DNA of 64,000 bases from Pannonibacter tanglangensis (GTDB lineage: Bacteria > Pseudomonadota > Alphaproteobacteria > Rhizobiales > Stappiaceae). The DNA is taken from the NCBI RefSeq assembly GCF_009915685.1, contig NZ_JAABLP010000007.1, one strand, 5' to 3'. The stretch's first letter is position 1, and every line of letters starts with the position of its first letter. Below are positions 53,379-62,212 of the stretch, piece after piece. The notes under the pieces are model-generated. The model saw only the letters and a list, made by a program, of their open reading frames with translations, searched no databases and was not told where the DNA came from. The translations under genes and the position numbers were made by a program.

Positions 53379-54122
53379 ATGCGCCAGTCCAGCCTTCTCT
53401 ATCTCGACGGCGTCAGCGTTTCCTTCGACGGGTTCCGCGCGCTCAACTCCCTGTCTCTGGTGATCGAGCCGGGCGAGATGCGGGCGATCATCGGCCCCAA
53501 TGGCGCGGGCAAGACGACGATGATGGATGTCATCACCGGCAAGACCCGGCCCGACAGCGGCGAGGTGTTCTTTGCCGGCGACACGGACCTGACCCGCCTG
53601 GACGAGGCCGCGATCGCCGAGCTGGGCATCGGCCGCAAGTTCCAGAAGCCGACCGTGTTCGAGAGCCACACCGTCTGGGACAATCTGGAGCTGGCGCTGA
53701 AGGCGCCGCGCGGGCCGTTCTCGACCCTGTTCCACGCGCTGCGCCCGGCCGAACGGGCTCGCATCGAGGAGTTGCTGGAGCTGATCCGGCTTGGCAGCCG
53801 GCGGGATGATCTGGCCGCCAACCTCAGCCACGGGCAGAAGCAGTGGCTGGAGATCGGCATGCTGCTGGCGCAGGAACCGCAGCTGCTTCTGGTCGACGAG
53901 CCGGCAGCCGGCATGACCGATGCCGAGACCGCCGAGACGGCCGATCTCCTTCGCGACATCAACAAGACCCGCTCGGTCGTGGTGGTGGAACACGACATGA
54001 CCTTCATCCGCGCGCTGGGCGTCAAGGTGACCGTGCTGCACGAGGGATCGGTGCTGGCCGAGGGGTCTATCGACCATGTGTCGTCGGACGAGCGGGTGGT
54101 GGAGGTTTATCTGGGGCGGTGA
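53379..54122 (+). CDS. urtD: Urea ABC transporter ATP-binding protein UrtD
   Basis: A 247-residue LivG-type ATPase with Walker A GPNGAGKTT, Q-loop region GRKFQKPTVFESHTVWDNLELAL (the UrtD wording), signature LSHGQKQWLEIGMLLAQ and Walker B LLLVDEPAAGM, then H-loop VVEHDM. The signature is LSHGQ rather than LSGGQ, as is usual in UrtD. The urtE gene follows after a 287-bp gap filled by an inverted-repeat element. Confidence 0.95.
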   Translation: MRQSSLLYLDGVSVSFDGFRALNSLSLVIEPGEMRAIIGPNGAGKTTMMDVITGKTRPDSGEVFFAGDTDLTRLDEAAIAELGIGRKFQKPTVFESHTVWDNLELALKAPRGPFSTLFHALRPAERARIEELLELIRLGSRRDDLAANLSHGQKQWLEIGMLLAQEPQLLLVDEPAAGMTDAETAETADLLRDINKTRSVVVVEHDMTFIRALGVKVTVLHEGSVLAEGSIDHVSSDERVVEVYLGR

Positions 54123-54152
54123 GGCAATGGACCGCCCGGTTTGTCTGGCCGT

Positions 54153-54301
54153 CCTCTCCCCCCTTGAGGGGGAGATGCCCCCTTCAGGGGGCAGAGGGGC
54201 GTATCGGCCTCTCGGACCATGAGAGCGCCAGAAACATGTTTGGGCGCTGCCACCCCCCTCTGTCTGCTGACGCAGACATCTCCCCCTCAAGGGGGGAGAG
54301 G
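54153..54301. repeat. Inverted-repeat element between urtD and urtE
   Basis: Perfect 24-bp inverted ends (54153-54176 and 54278-54301; core CTCTCCCCCCTTGAGGGGGA), with a second inner CCCCCTTCAGGGGG palindrome and a partly matching CACCCCCCTCTG arm. It differs in sequence from the pyc/urtA-B repeat family. The mRNA could fold into a long hairpin, so urtE may be translated or stabilised separately. Confidence 0.75.
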
Positions 54302-54409
54302 AGGCCGCGGCGAGCTGGAAGGCAATGCGCGACGGTCGGTCTGTTCCGGACCTCCCTCCACGGGGGCGAAAACAGGCGGTGGCGTTTGATGGCGAATTCG
54401 GAGCAGGCC

Positions 54410-55105
54410 ATGCTGAGCGTTGAGAAGATTGATCTGCATTACGGGGCCGCACAGGCGTTGAAGGCGGTGTCGCTGGAGGCGAAGGTGGGGGAAGTGACCT
54501 GCGTCATGGGGCGAAATGGCGTGGGCAAGACCTCGACCCTGCGCGCCATTGCCGGACAGCAGGGCATCAGCGCCGGCCGCATCCTCTGGGAGGGGCAGGA
54601 CATCTCCAGGCTCGCGCCGCACCAGCGCGCCCGGCTGGGCATCGCGGTGGTGCCGCAGGGGCGCGAGATCTTCCCGCTCCTGAGCGTGAAGGAAAACCTC
54701 GAGACCGGCTATGCGCCTCTGGCCTGGCGTGACCGCCGGATCCCGGGCGAGATCTATGATCTGTTTCCGGTGCTGAAGGCGATGCTGTCGCGTCGCGGCG
54801 GCGACCTTTCGGGCGGCCAGCAGCAGCAGCTCGCCATTGCCCGCGCTCTGGTGACGCGGCCGCGCCTGCTCATTCTCGACGAGCCGACCGAGGGCATCCA
54901 GCCGTCGATCATCAAGGACATCGGCCGGGCCATCGACTGGCTGCGGCAGCAGGGCACCATGGCCATCGTGCTGGTCGAGCAGTACTTCGAGTTTGCCCGC
55001 GATCTCGCCGACCGTTTTGCGGTCATGGACCGGGGGGAGGTCGTCATGTCCGGTGTCCGGGCCGAGCTGGACGAGGCACAGGTGCGCCGTCATCTCACGG
55101 TCTAG
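54410..55105 (+). CDS. urtE: Urea ABC transporter ATP-binding protein UrtE
   Basis: A 231-residue LivF-type ATPase from ATG 54410; ATG 54389 in frame would add seven residues. It begins LSVEKIDLHYGAAQALKAVS as UrtE proteins do. Walker A is GRNGVGKTS, the Q-loop area is VPQGREIFPLLSVKENLETGY, the signature LSGGQQQQLAIARAL and Walker B LLILDEPTEGIQPSI. It completes the five-gene urt set. Confidence 0.95.
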   Translation: MLSVEKIDLHYGAAQALKAVSLEAKVGEVTCVMGRNGVGKTSTLRAIAGQQGISAGRILWEGQDISRLAPHQRARLGIAVVPQGREIFPLLSVKENLETGYAPLAWRDRRIPGEIYDLFPVLKAMLSRRGGDLSGGQQQQLAIARALVTRPRLLILDEPTEGIQPSIIKDIGRAIDWLRQQGTMAIVLVEQYFEFARDLADRFAVMDRGEVVMSGVRAELDEAQVRRHLTV

Positions 55106-55182
55106 GCAGCCTCGACAATTCAAGGTCACGCTGTTGACATGCTTTGGCCTAGACTAGCCGCGATTCGATTGCGGAGGACGGG

Positions 55183-58128
55183 ATGAAGCGTGCGCTGATC
55201 GCCTTGGCCGGGGCCGGGCTGCTCGTCGGGACGGCTGCCGTCGTGGTGCCCCTGTTCATGCCCCGGGATGCCATCAAGGTGCGGGTCGTGCAGGAGCTGG
55301 AAGCGGCCACCGGCTGGCACCTGCGCATCGACGGTCCCGTCGCCATCTCCCTGCTTCCGACCCTCACCCTGTCGGCGAGCGATGTCGGCCTTGCCGGTGC
55401 AGGCGGGGCCGAAGGCCTCGAGTTCGCGCAGGCGGAGGCGGTGCAGTTCTCGCTGGCCTGGGGTGCCCTGGTCGGCGGCGCGGTGCAGGTCACCGGGGTC
55501 CGGCTCGACAGCCCCCGTCTGGCCCTGACGGTGGATGCCGAGGGACGGACCAGCTGGGCGCCGCGCCAGCCCATGAAGCGGATCGAGAGCGTCTTCACCC
55601 AATTTGGTGGTCCGGCGCCGGCGCCGGACGCCGGGCCCGAGACCCCGCCGGTGGAAGTCACCGGTGGCGATCAGGCCGCCGTGCAGGAACTGGCGGGTCT
55701 GACCCGCATCGGCTTCGACGACATCGTCATCCGCCAGGGAGAGCTGAGCTACGCCGACGAGCGCAGTGGCCGTACCCTTGCGCTCACCGCCGTTGACGCC
55801 CGCCTTTCCGTCCCCGATCTTTCCGGGCCGGCGAAGCTGACCGGCACGGCCGTCTGGCAGGGCCAGGCCCTGACCATCGCCGCCGAGGCGGATTCCCCGG
55901 TGAAGCTGGCCGGCGGCGCTGCGGCGGCGGTTGCGGCCACCCTGTCCTCCGGCAAGGCGAGCCTGACGGCAAAGGGCAGCCTCGGGCTGGCGCCGCTTGC
56001 GCTTGATCTCAGGCTGGACGGTGAGGCTGCCTCGCTGGCCGATGCGACGCTGCTGGCCGGTCTTGGTGCGGATGCCGCGCCGGCGCTGGCGGGGGCGGTG
56101 AAGCTTGGCGGGCGCATTGCCGCGAGCCCGGCGGAAGTCCTGGTGCATGAGGCGACGCTCGGGGTCGGCAGCCTTGCCCTCTCCGGAGCGGCCCAGGCCG
56201 AGCTCGGCGGCAAGGCGCCGCGCATCACCGGACGGGTACAGTCCACCGGCGGCACGCTTGCCGACATCCTGACCCTGACCGGCCGCAGCCTTCCGGCCGA
56301 AGGCTCCTTCGCGACCGACCTCACCTTTGCCGCTTCCGGCCAGAGCACGGCCGAACTGCTCGCAAGCCTCGAGCTGGCCGGCAGCGTCACCCTCAAGGAC
56401 GGCCGGGTGACCGGCCTTGGTCTTGCCTCGCTCGCCGGCGGCGATCCGTCTGCCGATGCGCTGACCGGGCTCAACATGACGGCGAAGTTCGACGGGCTGG
56501 CGAAGCCCGTGGGCGTAACGGGCCAGGTCAGCTGGCGCGGCGAGCCCTTTGCCATCCGCGGCAAGGTCACGCCGGCACCGATGCTGGCCGGACTGCCCGC
56601 GCCGATTGACATTCGTGCCCAGGGCCAGCGCGTGACGCTCGGCTTTGATGGGCGCGTCACCGGCGCCGAAGGCGTGTCGGGGGACCTGCTCGTGGAGACG
56701 GCGGACCTGCGCGCTCTGCTCGGCTGGCTCGGCCGGCCGTTGCCACGCGGCGAGGGGCTCAAGGCCTTTTCACTGGCTGGCCAGCTGCAGCTCGCGCCGG
56801 AGGCGGTCCGGTTTGCGGGCGCGCGCTTTGCCCTGGACGGCATCAAGGGCACGGGCGAGGGCAGCCTGCGCTTCGGCGCGGTTCCCAAACTCACTGCCAC
56901 GCTGGCGCTGGAGAGCCTGCCGCTTGACCCCTATCTCGGGGCCGCGACGACAGGCAGCGGCGGGGCTGGTGGCAAGACCCCGCGCGCCGGCGCGGCGGCG
57001 CCGGGGGGCTGGAGCAACACGCCGGTCGATTTCGGCGGGCTTGGCGCAGTCGATGCCGACCTGACGCTCACGGCCGGCGCCATCACGTGGGACAAGATCC
57101 GCATCGGCGAAAGCGCGCTAGCGGTCACGATCCTCGACGGGACACTCGCCGCGAGCCTTGAGCGCATGGCCCTCTATGGCGGCACCGGCAAGGGCAACCT
57201 GTCGATCGAGGGGGGAGCGCGCCAGCCGCGCATCGGCGCGACCCTCGAGCTTGCCGGCCTGAACGGGCGCGACTTCCTGCGCGACGCCACGGGCCTCTCC
57301 TGGCTGCAGGGTGTCGCGGCCCTGTCGTTCGATCTCTCGAGCCAGGGCAGCAGCGAGGCCGAACTGGTGGGCAATCTCGCTGGTTCGGCCCGTGTCGGCT
57401 TCACGGACGGCGCCATTCTCGGCGTCAACATTCCCAAGATGGTGCGCGGACTTGCGGTGGAAACGCTGCTCGGCTGGCAGACGGCCAAGGACAACCAGAC
57501 CGACTTCAACAGCCTCAGCGCCTCCTTCTCGCTGCAGAACGGCGTGGCGGTCAGCAGCGATCTCGTCATGACCGGACCTCTGGTGCAGATGACCGGCGGC
57601 GGCACCACCGACATGCCGGCGATGACGCTCGACTGGCGCGTCGAACCCCGCATCGTGCCGGTGCTGGAGGGCATCGCGCCGCAGCCGCGCAAGAAGGGTG
57701 AGGACAAGCAGATGGGCGGCCTCGGCGTGCCCATCGTCATTCGCGGACCCTGGGCCAAGCCGCAGATCTATCCGGACATCCAGGGCATCCTGGAAAATCC
57801 GGCGGCCGCCTACCAGCAGCTGGAAGAGCTGGGCGGGGGCTTCGTCAAGCTGCTGCGGGCCAAGCCCGAGGACGTGCTCACGGCCACTGCCGGCCGGCTG
57901 CTGGACCAGGCCACCGGCGGCCGCACCCAGATCGACGTGCAGAAGGTTCTGGACGGCGAGGTCAATGACCAGGAGGTGCTGAAGGCGGTGGAAGAGGGCT
58001 TCGGCCTGCCGCAAGGCTTCCTCGGGTCGCTCGGGGTGCCCGGCCTGCAGACCGGCGAGACGGCGTCCGGCGCCCAGTCCGGTCCGGTCGTCATCCCCGA
58101 GCAACCGGTCGCCCCTCCGCCTCCCTGA
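55183..58128 (+). CDS. AsmA-family protein
   Basis: A 981-residue protein with one N-terminal membrane helix (RALIALAGAGLLVGTAAVVVPLF), after which AsmA-type repeats fill the periplasm: ATGWHLRIDGPVAISLLPTLTLSASDVGLA at the N-terminus and QGVAALSFDLSSQGSSEAELVGNLAGSARVGFTDGAILGVNI near residue 710, the C-terminal AsmA block. The long beta-rich groove matches proteins thought to move phospholipids across the envelope. It ends in a Pro-rich tail. It stands alone between urtE and phnN, which it meets convergently. Confidence 0.87.
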   Translation: MKRALIALAGAGLLVGTAAVVVPLFMPRDAIKVRVVQELEAATGWHLRIDGPVAISLLPTLTLSASDVGLAGAGGAEGLEFAQAEAVQFSLAWGALVGGAVQVTGVRLDSPRLALTVDAEGRTSWAPRQPMKRIESVFTQFGGPAPAPDAGPETPPVEVTGGDQAAVQELAGLTRIGFDDIVIRQGELSYADERSGRTLALTAVDARLSVPDLSGPAKLTGTAVWQGQALTIAAEADSPVKLAGGAAAAVAATLSSGKASLTAKGSLGLAPLALDLRLDGEAASLADATLLAGLGADAAPALAGAVKLGGRIAASPAEVLVHEATLGVGSLALSGAAQAELGGKAPRITGRVQSTGGTLADILTLTGRSLPAEGSFATDLTFAASGQSTAELLASLELAGSVTLKDGRVTGLGLASLAGGDPSADALTGLNMTAKFDGLAKPVGVTGQVSWRGEPFAIRGKVTPAPMLAGLPAPIDIRAQGQRVTLGFDGRVTGAEGVSGDLLVETADLRALLGWLGRPLPRGEGLKAFSLAGQLQLAPEAVRFAGARFALDGIKGTGEGSLRFGAVPKLTATLALESLPLDPYLGAATTGSGGAGGKTPRAGAAAPGGWSNTPVDFGGLGAVDADLTLTAGAITWDKIRIGESALAVTILDGTLAASLERMALYGGTGKGNLSIEGGARQPRIGATLELAGLNGRDFLRDATGLSWLQGVAALSFDLSSQGSSEAELVGNLAGSARVGFTDGAILGVNIPKMVRGLAVETLLGWQTAKDNQTDFNSLSASFSLQNGVAVSSDLVMTGPLVQMTGGGTTDMPAMTLDWRVEPRIVPVLEGIAPQPRKKGEDKQMGGLGVPIVIRGPWAKPQIYPDIQGILENPAAAYQQLEELGGGFVKLLRAKPEDVLTATAGRLLDQATGGRTQIDVQKVLDGEVNDQEVLKAVEEGFGLPQGFLGSLGVPGLQTGETASGAQSGPVVIPEQPVAPPPP

Positions 58129-58206
58129 TCGGCCGGAGGGCCTGGTGCGGGTCTGCAGCGGGCAGGCCGGCACGGATCAGGCCCGGAAAGATCAGACCGG
58201 TACAGA

Positions 58207-58824
58207 TCAGGCGCGCACGGGGGCGGCCGGAACGGCGAGTGCCTGACGCATGAGCGCGACGCTCTCGGCGATGCTGCCGGTGTTGTCGATGCGGATGAGG
58301 CCGTCGATCCCCGGCATGTCGAGGTCGGCCTGATCGAGGCGCGCCTCGATCTGCTCCCGCGTTTCGCGGCCGCGGGCAGCAAGACGCTCGGCAAGGATCT
58401 CGCGCGGGGCGGTGATCAGCAGCACCCGGACATGGGCATACTTGGCCTGCGCCAGCGGCAGCGCGCGCCGGGCGCCGTTGGCGATGACCGTGAGGCCTTG
58501 TCGCACGGCGGCGTCGACGCTCGGCGGCAGGATGTAGCCGAGACCATGCGCCTCCCAGGCCAGCGCGACCTCGCCGCAGGCGCAGCGGCGGTCATACTCG
58601 GCCCGGTCGATGACGTCGTGATCCTCGGTCGCCCCGTCGGCGGCGCGGGTGATCAGGCGGCGGGCGAAGACGAAGCGGGGATCGGCGCTGAGGTCGGCCC
58701 GGAGCGCGTTCATCAGCGTGTCCTTGCCCGCGCCGCTCGGCCCGACGACGAGGATCAGCCGGCCGGGACCGACCGGAGCCCGGCGTCCAGTCTCGAGACT
58801 GTCCATTGCTGCGATGTCGGTCAT
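58207..58824 (-). CDS. phnN: Ribose 1,5-bisphosphate phosphokinase PhnN
   Basis: 205 residues. Guanylate-kinase-like P-loop fold with Walker A GPSGAGKDT, FARRLITRAADGATEDHDVI and YILPPSVDAAVRQGLTVIANGAR. The enzyme makes PRPP from ribose 1,5-bisphosphate, the last step of the C-P lyase route. The start is ATG 58824, with ATG 58806 a possible alternative. It is the last gene of the leftward phn operon, 42 bp after phnM. Confidence 0.92.
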   Translation of the reverse strand: MTDIAAMDSLETGRRAPVGPGRLILVVGPSGAGKDTLMNALRADLSADPRFVFARRLITRAADGATEDHDVIDRAEYDRRCACGEVALAWEAHGLGYILPPSVDAAVRQGLTVIANGARRALPLAQAKYAHVRVLLITAPREILAERLAARGRETREQIEARLDQADLDMPGIDGLIRIDNTGSIAESVALMRQALAVPAAPVRA

Positions 58825-58866
58825 GTCCGGCTCCGTCTGGACGTCCGCCTTCCGGCGACTTCTGCT

Positions 58867-60009
58867 TCAGGCGACGCGGCGGCCTTCGCGCCAGACGCCA
58901 CGCACCACCGGCACGGACCCGACCATGCGCACCTGCACCAGATCGGCGCGCCGGCCCTCGACGAGGCGGCCGCGATCGTGCAGGCCGGCCATGTCCGCCG
59001 GGGTCGAGGTGACCATGGCGATGGCCCTCGGCAGCGTCAGGCTGTCGATCTCGTCGGCGAGCTGGAATGCCGCCTGCAGCAGCGACACCGGCACATAGTC
59101 CGACGACAGGATGTCGAGGCAGCCGTCCTCGGCAAGAGCCCGGGCAGAGATGTTGCCCGAATGGGAGCCACCACGCACCACGTTCGGGCCGCCCATCAGC
59201 ACGCCCATGCCGGCCGCGTGGGAGGCGCGGGCCGCTTCCAGGGTGGTCGGGAATTCGGCGATGCGGGTGTTGAGGCTGATCGCCTCGTCCACATGCGCTA
59301 CCGTGGCATCGTCATGGCTGGCGATGATGATCCCGTGCTCGGCGGCAATGGCCGACAGGAGCTTGCGGTTGCGCGGAGCGATGTCATCGGCACGGGCGCG
59401 GCGCTTCTCGATGAACTCGGCCATCTGCTCGTCGGTGAAGCCCTTCTTGGACTTGTAGTAGAGCTTGTAGGCGTCGAGGGAGACGAACTGGCGCTGGCCC
59501 GGCGTGTGGTCCATCAGCGAGATCAGCTTGACGCGCGGGTCGTGGCCGAAGATCTCGAAACCTTCCATCACGTCCGGCGCGGACACTTCGCAGCGCAGGT
59601 GGATGAAATGATCGGCACGCAGGCGGTTCTCGGCCTGGGCGGTCTCGATCGCATCAGCCAGCAGACGCATGTCGGCCGCCTGCAGGTCCGCGTCCTCGTC
59701 CATGCCGATGCGCAGGGCATCGAACACGGTGGTGATGCCGGCGCAGGCGATCTGGGCGTCATGGGCCTGCACGGAGGAGACCGGGTTCCAGCGCACCTTC
59801 GGACGCGGGGCGTAGTGCACCTCAAGGTGGTCCGTGTGCAGCTCGACCAGGCCGGGGATGAGATAGTCGCCCTCGCAGTCATGGCCATGGGCAGAGGGGC
59901 CGGTGGCGATCCCGGATATCAGGCCGGCGCGGGTGTCGAGGCTGCCCTCGATCACCTCGTCGGGAAGCACGAGGCGGGCGTTGCGGAAGCTGTGGGTCAT
60001 CTCGGTCAT
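58867..60009 (-). CDS. phnM: RPnTP hydrolase PhnM (alpha-D-ribose 1-methylphosphonate 5-triphosphate diphosphatase)
   Basis: A 380-residue amidohydrolase from ATG 60009. Metal-site segments are DYLIPGLVELHTDHLEVHYAP, FIHLRCEVSAP, MDHTPGQRQF and IIIASHDDATVAHVDEA, then MGGPNVVRGGSHSGN near the substrate. It removes pyrophosphate from the phosphonate ribose triphosphate, giving PhnJ its substrate. It follows the DUF1045 gene after 24 bp. Confidence 0.94.
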   Translation of the reverse strand: MTEMTHSFRNARLVLPDEVIEGSLDTRAGLISGIATGPSAHGHDCEGDYLIPGLVELHTDHLEVHYAPRPKVRWNPVSSVQAHDAQIACAGITTVFDALRIGMDEDADLQAADMRLLADAIETAQAENRLRADHFIHLRCEVSAPDVMEGFEIFGHDPRVKLISLMDHTPGQRQFVSLDAYKLYYKSKKGFTDEQMAEFIEKRRARADDIAPRNRKLLSAIAAEHGIIIASHDDATVAHVDEAISLNTRIAEFPTTLEAARASHAAGMGVLMGGPNVVRGGSHSGNISARALAEDGCLDILSSDYVPVSLLQAAFQLADEIDSLTLPRAIAMVTSTPADMAGLHDRGRLVEGRRADLVQVRMVGSVPVVRGVWREGRRVA

Positions 60010-60033
60010 GAGCGGATCATCCTGAAGCAAGGG

Positions 60034-60762
60034 TCAGAGCGCCTGGCCGAGCGTCGGCTCGGCGGGCGAAAGCGCGCCCGTGAGCGGCAGCACCTCCACC
60101 ATCCTGAAGGGGGCGTTGCGCTCGGGTTCGCGGAAGAGGCCAAGGCTGGCGATGGCGTGCGGGCGGCGGATGACAGAGGCGAAATACGTCTCGGCCGCCT
60201 GCTGCAGCGCGGCGCGCGCGACATCGTCATCCAGCTTCACCGACAGGGTCATGTGAAAGCGGAAGTCCTCGAAGATGTAAGGATAGCCCCAGGCAGCCAG
60301 CAGCTCCTGCTGGCGGGCGTCGAGGCCGGAGGCCATGCGCCGGGCAATGTCGGCCTCGCTGAGGGGAGCCCGGAACGGCTCGAAGGCGGTGACGCAGGCG
60401 GCGGCAAAGGCATTGAGGTCGGCGCTCACCGGCTGCGGCGTCAGGGCGAGGAAACGGCCGAGCAGGGTCACGTCCAGCGCCGGGATCTCGAAGGCGGCCG
60501 CACGGGCGCAGAAACGGCGGAAGCCGTCGACCAGATCGGCCTCGCTGACGCCATCCTTCAGCGAGAACGGTGCCTTCAGCGTCGCGTGGAAGCCGTAGCG
60601 GCGCGGATCGGTCGTCAGGCTTGCCACCTCGTCCGCCGTCAGCCCGTCGACCTCCGGCTGCGTCAGCGGCGTATCCGTGACGGCATCGCGGCCGAGCCAT
60701 GTGGCACCCAGGCGGGTCAGCTCCGCATCGACGGGGGCGGTGTAATAGATGGCATAACGCAT
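60034..60762 (-). CDS. DUF1045 / 2H phosphoesterase-like phosphonate operon protein
   Basis: A 242-residue protein with the two H-x-T/S-x motifs of 2H phosphoesterases: FHATLKAPF (about residue 58) and FHMTLSVKL (about 169). Start MRYAIYYTAP is typical of DUF1045. Proteins of this family occur in phn operons of alphaproteobacteria and might open a cyclic ribose phosphate, as PhnP does after C-P lyase cleavage. No phnP is seen in the window, so this could be its replacement; that is inference. Confidence 0.85.
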   Translation of the reverse strand: MRYAIYYTAPVDAELTRLGATWLGRDAVTDTPLTQPEVDGLTADEVASLTTDPRRYGFHATLKAPFSLKDGVSEADLVDGFRRFCARAAAFEIPALDVTLLGRFLALTPQPVSADLNAFAAACVTAFEPFRAPLSEADIARRMASGLDARQQELLAAWGYPYIFEDFRFHMTLSVKLDDDVARAALQQAAETYFASVIRRPHAIASLGLFREPERNAPFRMVEVLPLTGALSPAEPTLGQAL

Positions 60763-60847
60763 GGGTGGCTAACTTTCGGACGACTTCCTGATACTGGCAG
60801 AGCGCTTAGAGGGCGAGCGTGTCGGTTCGATGACAATCTTGCGGCGA

Positions 60848-61483
60848 TCAGCGCTCCGGATCGTAGCTATCGCAAAAGGCAGTGATGTCCGCCTGTTGAA
60901 AGTCGCTGAGCCGGGAAAAAATCACCTCATCCGGCCAGTCCCACCAGCGGATGCGGGACAGTCGTGCCGCGATCCCGGGCGCGAAGCGGTCACGGATCCG
61001 CCGCGCGGGCACACCGCCGACGATGGTGTAGGGCGCAACATCGCGGCTGACGACGGCACCGGCGGCGATCACGGCGCCGTCGCCCACGGTCACTCCGGGC
61101 AGGAGGATGGCGCCGTGGCCGATCCACACGTCATTGCCGACAAGGACACGGGCAGCCCGGCGCTCGGCGAAGAAGCCGGCGTCACGGCTGGCGGCCGGGT
61201 CATAATACTCCGGGCAATAGGTGAAGCGGTGCTGCGAGGGCCGGTCCATCGGGTGGTTCGGCGCGCCGATCCGCACCGAATTGGCGATGGCGGTGAACTT
61301 GCCGATCACCGTGTCCGCCACCTCGCAATATTCGCCCAGATAGCTGAAGTCGCCGATGCTGGCATATTCCAGCCGGGAGTGGGCCAGCACCTCGCAGTGC
61401 CGGCCGATCGTCACCTCGCGCTGGCGCACGGTGGCATGGACCACCGTTTCCGCCAGCTTGGCCTGTGTCTTGACGCTGTCCAT
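60848..61483 (-). CDS. Hexapeptide-repeat acetyltransferase of the phn operon
   Basis: 211 residues from ATG 61483. Left-handed beta-helix repeats are visible (VTIGRHCEVL, ASIGDFSYLGEYCEV, TVIGKFTAIANSVRIG), then NDVWIGHGAILLPGVTVGDGAVIAAGAVVSRDVAPYTIVGGVPARRI as in chloramphenicol acetyltransferase-like (Xat) enzymes. The catalytic His is likely in PNHPMDRP. Such genes recur in phn operons and might acetylate aminoalkylphosphonates, a job PhnO has elsewhere. Substrate unproven. A gap of 85 bp separates it from DUF1045. Confidence 0.83.
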   Translation of the reverse strand: MDSVKTQAKLAETVVHATVRQREVTIGRHCEVLAHSRLEYASIGDFSYLGEYCEVADTVIGKFTAIANSVRIGAPNHPMDRPSQHRFTYCPEYYDPAASRDAGFFAERRAARVLVGNDVWIGHGAILLPGVTVGDGAVIAAGAVVSRDVAPYTIVGGVPARRIRDRFAPGIAARLSRIRWWDWPDEVIFSRLSDFQQADITAFCDSYDPER

Positions 61484-61502
61484 CGCCAGTTCCCCTGTCC
61501 GA

Positions 61503-62204
61503 TCAGGCCGCCCGGGCCGAGAAGCCAGAAACGTCGACAACGCGGTCGGCGATGACCTCGCGCACGTCGAGGTCATGCAGGATGCCAAGCATGGCAACGC
61601 CCTGCTGCTTCTTCTCGTTGACGAGGTCGATCACCACCGCGCGGTTGGCTGCGTCCAGCGAGGCCGTCGGCTCGTCCAGCAGCAGCAGCGGGTAGTGGGC
61701 GATGAAGCCGCGGGCGATGTTGACGCGCTGCTGCTCGCCGCCGGAGAAGGTGGCGGGCGGCAGGCCCCACAGCGATTCCGGCACGTTCAGCCGGGCCAGC
61801 AGGTCGCGGGCGACCTTGCGGGCGGCGGCCTCGCCGGTGCCCTGGGCGATCAGCGGTTCGGCAACAACGTTCTCGGCCGACACGCGCGGGATGACGCGCA
61901 GGAACTGGCTGACATAGCCGATGGTCTTTTGCCGCAGGGCCAGCACCTGACGCGGGGCGGCACTGGCGATGTTGACGATCTTCTCGTCCTCGGTGACCAG
62001 GATCTGGCCGCGTTCGCAGCGGTAGTTGCCGTAGATCATCTTCAGGATCGAGCTCTTGCCGGCGCCGGACGGGCCGCCAAGAACGACGCATTCGCCGGCA
62101 TCCACCGCAAAGCTGACACCAGCCACCACGGGAATGGCCAGACCGCCCTGCAGGTGCATGGTGAAGGTCTTGCCGACGTCATTGAGACAAAGACGGGTGC
62201 GCAT
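61503..62204 (-). CDS. phnL: C-P lyase subunit PhnL (ABC-type ATPase)
   Basis: 233 residues with Walker A GPSGAGKSS, signature FSGGEQQRVNIARGFIA and Walker B LLLLDEPTASLD. The N-terminus has HLQGGLAIPVVAGVSF, as in PhnL. PhnL works with PhnGHIJK in making the ribose phosphonate and is not a membrane transporter subunit. It lies 8 bp after phnK. Confidence 0.93.
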   Translation of the reverse strand: MRTRLCLNDVGKTFTMHLQGGLAIPVVAGVSFAVDAGECVVLGGPSGAGKSSILKMIYGNYRCERGQILVTEDEKIVNIASAAPRQVLALRQKTIGYVSQFLRVIPRVSAENVVAEPLIAQGTGEAAARKVARDLLARLNVPESLWGLPPATFSGGEQQRVNIARGFIAHYPLLLLDEPTASLDAANRAVVIDLVNEKKQQGVAMLGILHDLDVREVIADRVVDVSGFSARAA

Positions 62205-62212
62205 GGATGACC

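Noticed and set aside
52110..54452. 780-residue open frame antisense to urtC-urtD
   Set aside because: Covers clear urt genes and an inverted repeat; not conserved in type.
58432..60885. 817-residue open frame antisense to phnN-phnM-DUF1045
   Set aside because: Three well-supported genes lie opposite; no domain features.
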